DNA of 59,759 nt from a virus: positions 1 to 59,759 of IMG/VR virus record IMGVR_UViG_3300020596_000027; one strand, given 5' to 3'. Positions within the stretch are counted from its first letter, which is position 1. Each line of letters starts with the position of its first letter. Positions 8,958 through 18,261 of this stretch are shown piece after piece. The position numbers were made by a program, and so were the translations under genes. The notes beneath the pieces are model-generated. The model saw only the letters and a list, made by a program, of their open reading frames with translations, did no database searches and was not told where the DNA came from.

Positions 8958-11558
8958 GTGGCAGACTTCATCGACCTTAGCGGAGAAGCTATTGGCTCCG
9001 GCGAGGCTCTCGGTTCGCCGGGAGCCGTGCTGAAGCTGACGGTGACCGGCATTGCCTCCGGGGAGATGTTCGGCTCCCACGAGTTGGACCGCATCATCGT
9101 CCCGGTCCAAATCGGCGGCGGCGTCGTTTTCGGCATCCCACATCTGATCGCGTCGGTTATCCAGCTCATCACCGGCATACCGTCGCAGGAGGCGTTTGGG
9201 ACGCCGACCCTCCCCGACAACATCCACCCGACCAGCATCGACTCCGGTGAAGCGATCGGCTATGCCAGTGTCGGCAAGGGCATCAACCCGGCCGGCATCG
9301 TGTCCTCAGAGGCGGTGGGGTCGCCGACGCTCACCGGCCCGCGAATTATTCCGGTCGACATCCCGTCCGAGGAAGCGTTCGGCACGCCGAACATCAACGC
9401 CCCGGTCATCGACGTCGCCGGACAAGGGATCGCATCCGCAGCAGTGTTCGGCACGCCCAGCCTGCTGTGGACGATCCAGCCGTCGCCGATCGTCAGCCGC
9501 GAGCAGTTCGGCATCATCTCGATCGCCAACAGCTTCCTCCAGCCCACCGGCATTGCGTCGGTCGAAGCATTCGGATCGCACTCAGTCGCCTTCGGCATCA
9601 AGCCGCCAGCCATCGCGTCGGCCGGGGCCATCGGCGTCCCGTCCTTGGGTCGACCGATCTACCCGACCGGCATCCCCACTGAGGAGGTGTTCGGGACGCC
9701 GAAGCTCGCGGACGGCATCCGGCCGTCGGGTATCCCAACCGAGGAGGCGTTCGGCACCCCGTCACTTGCCCGCCTCATCCGCCCGACCGGGTTCCGCTCA
9801 GACGCGGTCGGACGTCCGAACATCGCCCGTGTTGTCAACCCGGCCGGTATCACGTCGGCCGAGGCACTCGGCACGCCACGACTGGGCACCGGCGTTCGCC
9901 CTGTCGGCATCCCCACTGACGAGTCGTTCGGCGTCGGACAGATCGACCAGCGGATCTTGATGACGGGCATCCCGTCGGCTGAGAAATTCGGGCGGATCTC
10001 GATCTGTGTCACGAACTATGACTTGCGTGGTCGCCAACCGACCACGGTCAACGCCTCGCAGGGGATGGGCCACGACTACCCTTTGGTGGCCCCGTCGGAC
10101 GACATCCAGCTCCTGTTCAGCGACTTCTACCTGTCGTACCCAGACCAGGGCTGTCAGTTCACGTACCCACTCTTCCTCGACTGGCTGTACGGCTTCGGCT
10201 GCCGACTCAACGACGAAATCCCCGGCTTCCCCGAGCCGACCCATCGGCGGGATCTGATCGTCGTCGACGCTCTCGGTAACCGCGTGTTTGACAGCACCCT
10301 GGCCGAGTCCTACGTCGAACGGCCGTGGGGTGATCGCCTGCTCATCTGCGAGTGGCACCACGGCGACACCGTCTGCCGGATTGTGCAACACACGGCGTGG
10401 CCGTCGGATGGAACGTCGACCCGCGACTACGACGTGTTCATCCAACCCGTCAACAGCGAGCTGGATAGCCGGACGTATGAGCGGCTGCCGCCTCGGGTGC
10501 GGAGCCTGCAATTGGGCCTCGACCGGTTCGACCACAACGTCCAACTCACTGACGGGTACAACGTCACCCTCACCTACGCCGCGACGACCAGGGTGGACGG
10601 CGGCAGGTTCGTGACACGGGCCACCATCGACGCGACGCCCGGCAGCGGGCAAGGCCGCTCGCCCGGCTGCGAGTCCGTCGAGCCGATCCTGCGGCGAATC
10701 AACACCATCAAGCCGACAGACAGCGGCAACTTCACGATCGACGCGACCGATTGTTACCGCATCCAGATGCCCTTGAAGATCAACGCTGGCCCGCCCCGGA
10801 CGGCCTCGTTCTTCAGCGACACGCTGACACCGGAGCAGGCCGCGTCCGCCATCCGCCTCGACAACGATTGCAAGCCGTGCTGTGAGTGCGATGACTACGC
10901 CCGCGTGTACAAGGGTCTGCGGCACGTGTGGTTCACTTGGCTCGATGTCGCCCAGCACGGAGAACGGGTCAGGGACCTGTACGAGAAGGACAAGGTGCGG
11001 TGGTTGGAGCAGTACCAGTGCCGGCTCGAACACCCCGTTAAACTCATCGGCTTCACGGAGAAGCAGTGCAACGGACAGTTCGCGGGCACCTACTGCAACT
11101 TCTCGGTATGCTGTCTCCAGGAGACCGAGCTTCGGTTCACGGCCCAGCTGTTTGACGGAGTCACACCGATCCCGTCGGGCACCATTCAGGCCACCATCAG
11201 TGAGAGCTTCGTCACCGGGTCGCCGTGGGTCGGTCGCGAGCCGTACGCGATGGGCGGGGAGTTCCCGGTCTACAAGGCCACGATCCCCCAGATGGACCCG
11301 CAATCGAACGCCTCCGTACAGTTCCGTGTTTGCACGAAGGGGTGCAACCCGAACTGGTCCCTCAAGATGACTATGACGGCACACGCACCCGACCCGCTCC
11401 CCAACGACGCCGGCGTGTCGTGCCCGGTTCCGGTCGTCGCAGTTCCGGCCGACGTTTCGGCCCTGTGGACCGACTCGCCGTCGCCGGTCCGTGGGTTCAT
11501 CCAGAAAACCATACCCCTCAACCCCGTGGCACGGACTTACCCGTGCGGTGACTGCTGA
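8958..11558 (+). CDS. repeat-containing tail fibre-like protein (EAFG repeats)
   Basis: An 866-residue protein beginning with GTG. Residues about 10-350 are built of roughly 16 repeats of about 22 residues with the core GI-x-S-x-EAFG-x-P-x-I/L. Similar EAFG repeats occur in minor tail proteins of other phages, as far as I recall. Around residues 350-570 follows a beta-rich domain; residues about 575-620 contain the shared block RINTIKPTDSGNFTI; then comes a CKPCCECDDYARVY cluster and a C-terminal domain that ends in a Cys-rich tip. The stop overlaps the next start (ATGA-type). It is likely a long fibre or spike; host receptor binding is inference. Confidence 0.68.
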   Translation: MADFIDLSGEAIGSGEALGSPGAVLKLTVTGIASGEMFGSHELDRIIVPVQIGGGVVFGIPHLIASVIQLITGIPSQEAFGTPTLPDNIHPTSIDSGEAIGYASVGKGINPAGIVSSEAVGSPTLTGPRIIPVDIPSEEAFGTPNINAPVIDVAGQGIASAAVFGTPSLLWTIQPSPIVSREQFGIISIANSFLQPTGIASVEAFGSHSVAFGIKPPAIASAGAIGVPSLGRPIYPTGIPTEEVFGTPKLADGIRPSGIPTEEAFGTPSLARLIRPTGFRSDAVGRPNIARVVNPAGITSAEALGTPRLGTGVRPVGIPTDESFGVGQIDQRILMTGIPSAEKFGRISICVTNYDLRGRQPTTVNASQGMGHDYPLVAPSDDIQLLFSDFYLSYPDQGCQFTYPLFLDWLYGFGCRLNDEIPGFPEPTHRRDLIVVDALGNRVFDSTLAESYVERPWGDRLLICEWHHGDTVCRIVQHTAWPSDGTSTRDYDVFIQPVNSELDSRTYERLPPRVRSLQLGLDRFDHNVQLTDGYNVTLTYAATTRVDGGRFVTRATIDATPGSGQGRSPGCESVEPILRRINTIKPTDSGNFTIDATDCYRIQMPLKINAGPPRTASFFSDTLTPEQAASAIRLDNDCKPCCECDDYARVYKGLRHVWFTWLDVAQHGERVRDLYEKDKVRWLEQYQCRLEHPVKLIGFTEKQCNGQFAGTYCNFSVCCLQETELRFTAQLFDGVTPIPSGTIQATISESFVTGSPWVGREPYAMGGEFPVYKATIPQMDPQSNASVQFRVCTKGCNPNWSLKMTMTAHAPDPLPNDAGVSCPVPVVAVPADVSALWTDSPSPVRGFIQKTIPLNPVARTYPCGDC

Positions 11559-13204
11559 TGGGTGTCATTAACGAGAACTGGTACACGCGAAACGAGGGCA
11601 CGCCGTACCCCGTCGACGAGTCCGCGTCCAACGTCGATGACGCCGGCAAGTATCTGCCGTCCGACATCCTCGCCGACCTCTCCATTCGCTACCCTCGCGA
11701 CCTGGGTCCGTACCCGTTCCTCGCGGCCGTGTCGGTGACCGCCAACCTGGTTACACTCGTCTTCGAGGTCGCCGACAACCCCGTCATGCCCACCCGGTTC
11801 ACGCCTCTGTGTGTGGTGACCGTCCCTCAGCCTGTTCCCATCCACTCTCACGTCGCCGTGCAGGCCCAGGTCGACGGCGTCGGCGGCTGGATCGTCTTCG
11901 GTCAGGGGGCACTCGATCAGGTCGGCTACCGTGGGCGGTTCTCATCCCCCCAGCAATCTTTGCTGACCCCCCGGTCCTGCCGGGGATACGCCAAGCTACC
12001 CGTTACAGGCGTCCGCACGCTCGGCCTCGCCGCAGACCTAACGGACATCGTGCAACTGTCGGCCGACTCGCCGCTAGAGATCGTCAAAGAGGCCAGGGAG
12101 ATCGACAATGTTCTCCGAGACGTGATCGTCGTCCGGCTGGTGACTAACGACCAGGCCGCGTCCTCCAGTACCGCGACAACCGGCACCCTATCGAACACCA
12201 GCACGTTTGCCGACTTTGCCGGGCCGTGCAGCGGGCGACCGGAGTCCGCTACCTGCGGCGACCCGCAGCCGATCCAGTCCGTCAACACCGTGGGACCCGA
12301 CTGCACCGGAATGATCACCCTGGACTTCCGGGGCTGCTCGATCTTGTCGCAAATCGCCGAAGCGTGCGGCATCGCCATCGACTGCAACCTCGGCCTGTCT
12401 GCCGCGTGCCCGCCCAAGTACCTGCCGAACGAGGACGGCCTGCTTCCGTTCGAGGTGCCTCCGGCGAACGTGCCCGTGCCGCCACCCGTGCCGGTGGTGC
12501 CGGTGGTGCCGCCGCCCGCCGAATCAGTCGTCATCATCGGCTCCTTGCCATACACCGAATGCTTCGACGAGGAGTTCGGCCTGTACTTCCAGGAGCTGTC
12601 CGGGACATGGGGCTTCTCGACGACGGATACCCCGGACGAGCTACTCTACTGCCCGGCGGACCTGGACAACCCGTACTCCCTGGTCTACCCGCACGCGAGC
12701 TACCAGGCCCAGGACGCCTCACGGGAGAACGTCACCCTGTGGCGAGGGTTCGACACGACCACGATCGGTCGCCGCGTGGTCACCACACTGAAGATGCAAG
12801 ACGGCCCGAGCGGCTCCCGGTCTAACGGCGGTGTCGTTATCAACTACCGGCCGCATACGACTGTTGCCGGGTTGTTTGAATACTTTGTTGCTTCCCTTGA
12901 CGTCGACACCCAGCAGCTGAAGCTCGAACGGTTCAATGGGTCCGTGTACCTGCCCGTTGCGTCGCTCGATTTGCCCGGACTGGTTCGGGAGAAGTGGTAT
13001 CGCGTGAGCGTGAAAGTGTCCCCTGGCCTCTACGCGGGGCAAGCCGGCATCACAACGCAGGTTACCGAGATCGGCGGTGTCGTCGCCGCAACCCTTGGGC
13101 CGGTGACCACCAACAGCTACGGGACGTCGGACGGAGTGTTCGGGTTCCACGCTAACCGGTCGATCACCAGCTTTTCCTACTTCCACGTGGAGGTCGCACC
13201 GTAA
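11558..13204 (+). CDS. virion protein of the local paralogous family, member 2
   Basis: A 548-residue protein. Its first 50 residues (NENWYTRNEGTPYPVDESAS) follow the W/Y-x-YP-x-D pattern of the neighbouring family. Near residue 245 lies SVNTVGPDCTGMITL plus a Cys, the shared middle block. A Pro/Val hinge (VPVPPPVPVVPVVPPP) near residue 310 leads to a C-terminal domain of about 220 residues that looks like a concanavalin/LamG-type beta-sandwich, with a G-x-W-x-F start and a GVFGFHAN motif near its end. Such domains often bind carbohydrate. It overlaps both neighbours by one base. Receptor binding is inferred. Confidence 0.62.
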   Translation: MGVINENWYTRNEGTPYPVDESASNVDDAGKYLPSDILADLSIRYPRDLGPYPFLAAVSVTANLVTLVFEVADNPVMPTRFTPLCVVTVPQPVPIHSHVAVQAQVDGVGGWIVFGQGALDQVGYRGRFSSPQQSLLTPRSCRGYAKLPVTGVRTLGLAADLTDIVQLSADSPLEIVKEAREIDNVLRDVIVVRLVTNDQAASSSTATTGTLSNTSTFADFAGPCSGRPESATCGDPQPIQSVNTVGPDCTGMITLDFRGCSILSQIAEACGIAIDCNLGLSAACPPKYLPNEDGLLPFEVPPANVPVPPPVPVVPVVPPPAESVVIIGSLPYTECFDEEFGLYFQELSGTWGFSTTDTPDELLYCPADLDNPYSLVYPHASYQAQDASRENVTLWRGFDTTTIGRRVVTTLKMQDGPSGSRSNGGVVINYRPHTTVAGLFEYFVASLDVDTQQLKLERFNGSVYLPVASLDLPGLVREKWYRVSVKVSPGLYAGQAGITTQVTEIGGVVAATLGPVTTNSYGTSDGVFGFHANRSITSFSYFHVEVAP

Positions 13205-14025
13205 TGCCGGAACGTGTCCTCTACCCCCAGTGGCGGAAGCAGAACGAGACGACGAAGTACCCGTTCGGTGACGACTCCGCACTCATCAACGATGCCGGCT
13301 TCGCGATCATCGAAGGCACGTTCCTGGACGCCGCCCTCTACCCGATTGGCGGCGGCGTCGGCCTGTACATCTCGTCCGTCACGGTCGACCACCAGTCCGT
13401 GACCGTGATCATCGGCGACCTGGACAACCCGGCCATCGCGTCGGCGACGTTCCCTCTCATTAACCCACCAAACCTGGTGAGCCTGGTGGACGGGTTCGGT
13501 CGACCGGCCGGCGTCTTGGTGAGCGAGACCGCCCGCCTCGGCATTTTCCAATCGTGGTCGATCGGCACGCAGGAGTTCTTGGCGACCGAGACCGGGTTCG
13601 CCGCCACGGTCTGCTTCCCGACGCCCGAGACCGGTGTCCGGGGGTTTCAGCTCCCCGACGGGACAGTCATGACGGGGGACGTGTGGATCGTCGGCGAGGA
13701 CGGTGTGGTGCTCACCGAGGAGACCGTCGCCCTACCTCCGGTGTGCGGCGTCACGGGGTCGGCACGGGTCATCCGCGTGGACATCGTTGGCGACCCGCTG
13801 TTTCGCCGCCGCCTGTGCACCCCGCACTCACTGTTCAAGACGCCACGGTTCATTCAGAAGGTCCGGGTGGTGGCGAAGAATACGCAGTTCATCTGCGGAC
13901 CGGACGCCAACGGCGAACTAAAGATGACGGTCATTAACGATCTGGCCCCGGACACTGTCCTTCGCGTGCGGGCGGTCGATGGCGGTATGATCATCGAAGC
14001 TGTCGGGTCGCCCTCGTCCGGCTAA
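13204..14025 (+). CDS. virion protein of the local paralogous family, member 3
   Basis: A 273-residue protein. The N-terminal domain (LYPQWRKQNETTKYPFGDDS) is the clearest match to the W-x-N-x-x-YP-x-x-D pattern of its neighbours, followed by alternating strands such as GLYISSVTVDHQSVTVIIG. It lacks the central S-I-N-x-x-G block of the other members. The TAA stop is part of a motif A element. Role unknown beyond a presumed virion component. Confidence 0.6.
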   Translation: MPERVLYPQWRKQNETTKYPFGDDSALINDAGFAIIEGTFLDAALYPIGGGVGLYISSVTVDHQSVTVIIGDLDNPAIASATFPLINPPNLVSLVDGFGRPAGVLVSETARLGIFQSWSIGTQEFLATETGFAATVCFPTPETGVRGFQLPDGTVMTGDVWIVGEDGVVLTEETVALPPVCGVTGSARVIRVDIVGDPLFRRRLCTPHSLFKTPRFIQKVRVVAKNTQFICGPDANGELKMTVINDLAPDTVLRVRAVDGGMIIEAVGSPSSG

Positions 14026-14039
14026 AAGCCAGTTTCTAG
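14022..14039. repeat. motif A copy 2
   Basis: CTAAAAGCCAGTTTCTAG. The left arm contains the TAA stop of the preceding gene and the right arm runs into TAGGAG, the ribosome binding site of the GTG at 14048. Confidence 0.75.
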
Positions 14040-14047
14040 GAGTCATC

Positions 14048-15019
14048 GTGGCCCGCCCCGGCTTCTACAACGAGAACCGCAACCGTGCGTTCCCGTTCTT
14101 GCTCGGCACCGTCAACTCGCAGGTCCTCGGGCCGGCGACGCTGCGGCACCTGCCCAACTCTGTCGTCGTCGACGCCGGGTTCATTGTCGGCAACAATGCC
14201 GGGTTCATCACGGACGTCAACAAGATTTACCTGGCCCGCGTCCGACGGACCGGCTCCGCGTTCCGCTTCGAGTTCGGCTCGGACGCGGCCAACCTGGTCG
14301 GCACCAAGCTCGTGTTTGTCCGCTTCCTCGGCGACAACGGATACCTAGCGGAGCACGTCGACGAGTGGGAGGTGCACCTGACCAGCCAGTCGGCCGGACC
14401 GTGCGACGAACCCCTCTGGTCCGGGTACATGGTTTCGGGGAGAATCGACGATCTGGTAGCACTGCTTCCGACCGACGGCTCACTGGAGCGGCAGGCCGAT
14501 GACGCCACCGTCGAGCCGGCGTTGATCCAGAACCTGGCTCACACTTACGTACGCGGCGTGAGTCTGGCCAACGGCGACCGGACCCGAGTTGTGGCCCCCG
14601 AGGGCTGCCCGCCGGTCACCTGGCCGTTCCCGACAGGCGTAATCTATCCTGGAGCACGGTGCATCCAGGGCGACATCCTCTTTAAGCCGGGGTACAACTG
14701 TTCGATTTACCAGGACGCCGCGAACAACGGCCTGGTGTTTCGGGCCGTGCCCGGTGCGGGAGATGGGCAGCCGTGTGTCGAGACCCCGGTGTTCGCCGGG
14801 GAGCAGCCGCCGGACGACAGTAGCCTCTACGCGGGCGGGCCGACATGTAACGAGACGCTGCGGTCGATCAACGGGCAAGGTGGGCCGAATTTCACAATCA
14901 CCCCAGGACAAGGGGTGTCGATTCAGCCCGATCCGGACAACAACACGCTGGTGATTGACGTCAGCATGGTGGGGTTGCAATCGTGCAACGGAGTGTCGCA
15001 GGTGTCTGAGAGCATCTGA
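14048..15019 (+). CDS. virion protein of the local paralogous family, member 4
   Basis: A 323-residue protein starting at GTG with TAGGAG 6 bases upstream. Residues 5-20 (GFYNENRNRAFPF) are the family N-terminal pattern. Residues about 280-310 contain SINGQGGPNFTITPGQGVSI, the shared middle block, here close to the C-terminus. Like its relatives it has paired Cys near the end. Probably a fibre or baseplate protein; this is inferred from the paralogy and position. Confidence 0.6.
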   Translation: MARPGFYNENRNRAFPFLLGTVNSQVLGPATLRHLPNSVVVDAGFIVGNNAGFITDVNKIYLARVRRTGSAFRFEFGSDAANLVGTKLVFVRFLGDNGYLAEHVDEWEVHLTSQSAGPCDEPLWSGYMVSGRIDDLVALLPTDGSLERQADDATVEPALIQNLAHTYVRGVSLANGDRTRVVAPEGCPPVTWPFPTGVIYPGARCIQGDILFKPGYNCSIYQDAANNGLVFRAVPGAGDGQPCVETPVFAGEQPPDDSSLYAGGPTCNETLRSINGQGGPNFTITPGQGVSIQPDPDNNTLVIDVSMVGLQSCNGVSQVSESI

Positions 15020-15046
15020 TGGCAGGACGACAACAAAGAGTCAAGG

Positions 15047-17320
15047 ATGGCAGACCCGGTCTTCAATACGCACAAGTGCGTAATCGAGCCGATTCACCCG
15101 GTCCCGAACGAGCACATGCTCACGGACCCGAGTGTACCCGCACCTCCTCCGGACATCCCTGACTGCCCGGCCGAAATCCCGACGCCGGTGCCCGAGCCGC
15201 CGCCGTGCCCCGGCATCCCGGCCACAAACATCGTCGCAACTAAGACCGTGTCGACCTGCCAATCGACCGGCAGCTTCACGTTCCAAATCGTCCCACTGGA
15301 TTGCTGTAACTTCGACTTTAACCTCGACATCGACTTCCCGTGCCCGACCCTGCTATTGAAGGGCCAGGCACCGCCGTGCACCGGCGGCTCCATGGTCCTC
15401 GACGGTCTCGCCGAGGGACAGGCGGTCCAGCTGCCTCCGGGCCAGACGCCAAACTTCCGCTTCATCCTCACTGTTGGCCCCGATTGCTCGTTCGACTTTG
15501 ACTTTGAGATCGACTTCCCGTGTCCTCAGATCTGCATCTGCGGTCAGTGCCCCTCCAACGGCGGCTCGGTCACCTGCGGGGCCGGCAAGGCGATCCAGAA
15601 GGGGCCTGGGTCCAAGCCTGAGTTCCGCTTGACGCTGACCGTCGGAGCGGACTGTTCGTTCGACTTCGACCTGGAGATCGACTTCCCCTGCCCGCTCATC
15701 CTACTCAACGGCAGGCCCGGTCCCACGGTCCTATCGGGCCAGGGCGACGGCAAAGTCAACTACCTGGCCCCCGGCTTGCCGCCGGACTTCACATTAACCC
15801 TCACGTCGAACAGCGATTGCTCGTTTGACTTCGATTTCGAGATCGACTTCCCCTGCCCCCTGTTGCAGGTCAACTCAACGACAGTTGGTTACCTGCCACC
15901 CGGTTCGCCGCCCACACTGGCGTTCCTGATCGTCCCGACGGCGGACTGTACGTGGGGCTTCACGATCGACATCGGGTTCCCGTGTCCGCTGCTACGGACC
16001 GGCACCGTACTCACGCGATACCTCGGTCCGGGGTCGCAGCCGGTGTTCGTCCTGAACATCATCCCGCTGCCCGACTGTACGTGGGAATTCAACGTCGACA
16101 TCGCATTCCCGTGCCCGACGTTCGTCGTTCTGCCGTCCACGGTCCGAGTGCTGCCGCCGGGGGGAATCCCTCGCGTCCTGCTCACCATCGACGGCCGTGA
16201 CGACTGCACGTTCGATGTATCGGTCGATGTCGACTTCCCGTGTCCGACCCTGCAACTCGCCGGTGTGGCCGTCAGCCGTCAGGCCCCCGGCGGTCCCGGC
16301 CTGTTCCTCGTCAACATCGCCCCGGCTGCGAACTGCACCTGGAACTTCACGTACACGGTCCAGTTCCCGAGCCCCGTCGTCGTCGCTGGCATCCCCATTG
16401 TGTTCCAGCGACCACCCGGCTTCGGCCCGATCGTCATCCTGACGGTCACGAACCCGGCGGTCTGGCTGTTCCGTGTCGACTTGACGATCGGGTTCCCGTG
16501 CCCGTTCGTCGGTGGACCGCCGCCGGTCGTCAACTACCTGCCGTCCGGGTTTCCCCCGTTCGTCCAGTTCATCATCACGAACAACGCGAACTGCTCGTTC
16601 GACTTCTTCCTGCGGATCGACTTCCCGTGCCCTCGATTACGCACGCTACCGCCGCTGGTCCGGTGGCTTCCCGCCGGGCAGTTCCCGAGCGTGGTGTTCA
16701 CGATCACCAGCAGTCCGGGCTGCATCTTCGACTTCTTCCTCAACGTCAACTTTCCGTGCCCGTCGATCATCCTCAACTACCCGCTGTGGTTCCTACAACC
16801 GCCGGGCGGGTTCGGTCTGGTCAGCTGGAACGTCGAGATCACGGACTGCGAGTTCACGTTCAAGCTGCGGGTCGCCTTTCCGATCCCGGACATCATCCTC
16901 CGGAACCCGACGTGGCGGTACGAGTGCAACCTGAAGCCTCGTGTTCAGTGGGCCGTCGGGTACGTCCAGAATGAGTTTGAACTCGACTTGAACGTCGACT
17001 TCCCGTGCCCGGACATTACGCCTAAGCTCTACATCCTCGTCACCGGGCCGTGCTCCCGGCCGCAGGGCAACTTCCAAATCATCTGCAACGACGACTGCAA
17101 GTTCGATCTCGAACTGAACCTGTTCCTGCCGGGGCCGTGTAACTGGATCTTCGACTCCGTTGTGACGACCAGGACCGGTCCCGTACCGGCGGCGACGTTT
17201 AAGGTCTCCGTTGTTGAGTGCTGTCGCTGGAAGTTCGAGCTGGACATTACGTTCCCGCCGGGCTGCCCGTGCACGGGCAGCGGAGCACTCGCACTCAAGG
17301 GCACCGTGGGGACCATCTGA
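15047..17320 (+). CDS. 15-repeat Cys/Asp/Phe-rich virion protein
   Basis: A 757-residue protein made, after about 85 residues of Pro-rich lead, of 15 tandem repeats of about 43 residues. Each has C-S/T-F/W-D-F-x-F-x-I-D-FPCP, then a variable loop, a LPPG turn and a hydrophobic strand ending in a new Asp-Cys. The two conserved Cys per repeat could form disulphides or bind metal, and the alternating pattern suggests a long beta-solenoid or rod. Later repeats are more degenerate (FPSP, FPIP, LPGP). AAAGAGTCAAGG precedes the ATG. No known family is recognised. A tail fibre shaft or fibrous decoration is the best guess. Confidence 0.65.
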   Translation: MADPVFNTHKCVIEPIHPVPNEHMLTDPSVPAPPPDIPDCPAEIPTPVPEPPPCPGIPATNIVATKTVSTCQSTGSFTFQIVPLDCCNFDFNLDIDFPCPTLLLKGQAPPCTGGSMVLDGLAEGQAVQLPPGQTPNFRFILTVGPDCSFDFDFEIDFPCPQICICGQCPSNGGSVTCGAGKAIQKGPGSKPEFRLTLTVGADCSFDFDLEIDFPCPLILLNGRPGPTVLSGQGDGKVNYLAPGLPPDFTLTLTSNSDCSFDFDFEIDFPCPLLQVNSTTVGYLPPGSPPTLAFLIVPTADCTWGFTIDIGFPCPLLRTGTVLTRYLGPGSQPVFVLNIIPLPDCTWEFNVDIAFPCPTFVVLPSTVRVLPPGGIPRVLLTIDGRDDCTFDVSVDVDFPCPTLQLAGVAVSRQAPGGPGLFLVNIAPAANCTWNFTYTVQFPSPVVVAGIPIVFQRPPGFGPIVILTVTNPAVWLFRVDLTIGFPCPFVGGPPPVVNYLPSGFPPFVQFIITNNANCSFDFFLRIDFPCPRLRTLPPLVRWLPAGQFPSVVFTITSSPGCIFDFFLNVNFPCPSIILNYPLWFLQPPGGFGLVSWNVEITDCEFTFKLRVAFPIPDIILRNPTWRYECNLKPRVQWAVGYVQNEFELDLNVDFPCPDITPKLYILVTGPCSRPQGNFQIICNDDCKFDLELNLFLPGPCNWIFDSVVTTRTGPVPAATFKVSVVECCRWKFELDITFPPGCPCTGSGALALKGTVGTI

Positions 17321-18261
17321 TGTCAGCACAGAACGTACTTGCGAACCTCAACGAACTCGGCGTCCGCGTGTGGCGAAGCGGGGAGAACATCAGGTTCTAC
17401 CCCGCCGAGCTGGTCCCGGAGCCTCTGCTGGACGCCCTCAAGGTGTATAAGGCCGACCTGCTCGGACTCCTCAGTACCGAGGGTGGCGAGGGCGAGTTGC
17501 CGCCGCCGCTCTCGCTTAAAGCTGCCGACGTGCCGGTCGCGGTCGTCATCGGCAGCTACAACATGCCGTCCGCCGTCGAACTTCAGATCCGCCTGGTCCG
17601 GCACCATTGCGGGCCGGACACCCCGATACTCATTGCGGACGACAACAGCGACGGGATGATGGACCGCACGGGCGACACGGCCTACGACCGCCTGGAGTGG
17701 CTCCAGCACCGCTACCCGAACGTGGTCATGTGGCCGAGCGTCCAACGTGTCGGGCACTCCGGCGGTGACCTGTCGGCCCTGTGGAAGGGGTTGCAATGGG
17801 CCAAGGCAACCCAGGTCAAGGTCTTGGCCAAGCTGTCCCAGCGGTTCATGATCGACAGGACCAACTGGCTCCAGGACGGGGCCAGGCTGCTCGCGGAGTC
17901 GGGTCGCCCGCTCGCCAGCAACGCCTGCATGAGCACGGGCTTCCCACTGCGGACTGAGGCCATGTTGCTCGACGTCGCCGCATGGACGCAGCCGGGACTC
18001 ATCGCCGACCTGTGCCCACGGCCGATCACGATCGCGGCCGAGCAGGCCCTGATCGAGGAGGTCTGGACAAAACTGGGCGGAACCTTCATGGTGTGGGAGC
18101 TACTCGGGCTGGGCCGTGCCGTCTGGCACCCCGACACGTACTGGCACGAGGTGACGAGTCTCGGCGAGTACCACAACCTTGCCGACAAGCACCGCATGCC
18201 ACTGCGAGAGGACTTCCACGTCGAGCCGTGGCGTAGTCGACCGGGTTATATTGGGGGATGA
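17320..18261 (+). CDS. TubC-like docking domain fused to a GT-A-type glycosyltransferase-like domain
   Basis: A 313-residue protein whose ATG overlaps the stop of the virion gene. Residues 1-50 (NVLANLNELGVRVWRSGENI, then a helical LLDALKVYKADLLGLL) match the TubC N-terminal docking domain pattern known from NRPS/PKS enzymes, where it mediates protein-protein contacts. Residues about 65-313 begin VAVVIGSYNMPSAVELQIRL and IADDNSDG, which resembles a GT-A nucleotide-sugar fold. The last 4 bases overlap the next gene. A sugar transferase acting on virion or host glycan, held by a docking partner, is inferred. Confidence 0.6.
   Translation: MSAQNVLANLNELGVRVWRSGENIRFYPAELVPEPLLDALKVYKADLLGLLSTEGGEGELPPPLSLKAADVPVAVVIGSYNMPSAVELQIRLVRHHCGPDTPILIADDNSDGMMDRTGDTAYDRLEWLQHRYPNVVMWPSVQRVGHSGGDLSALWKGLQWAKATQVKVLAKLSQRFMIDRTNWLQDGARLLAESGRPLASNACMSTGFPLRTEAMLLDVAAWTQPGLIADLCPRPITIAAEQALIEEVWTKLGGTFMVWELLGLGRAVWHPDTYWHEVTSLGEYHNLADKHRMPLREDFHVEPWRSRPGYIGG

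Noticed and set aside
9798-11384. 528-residue antisense open frame opposite the fibre gene
   Set aside because: Long antisense frames are expected from high third-position G/C; the + strand repeats and domains are clearly the coding ones.
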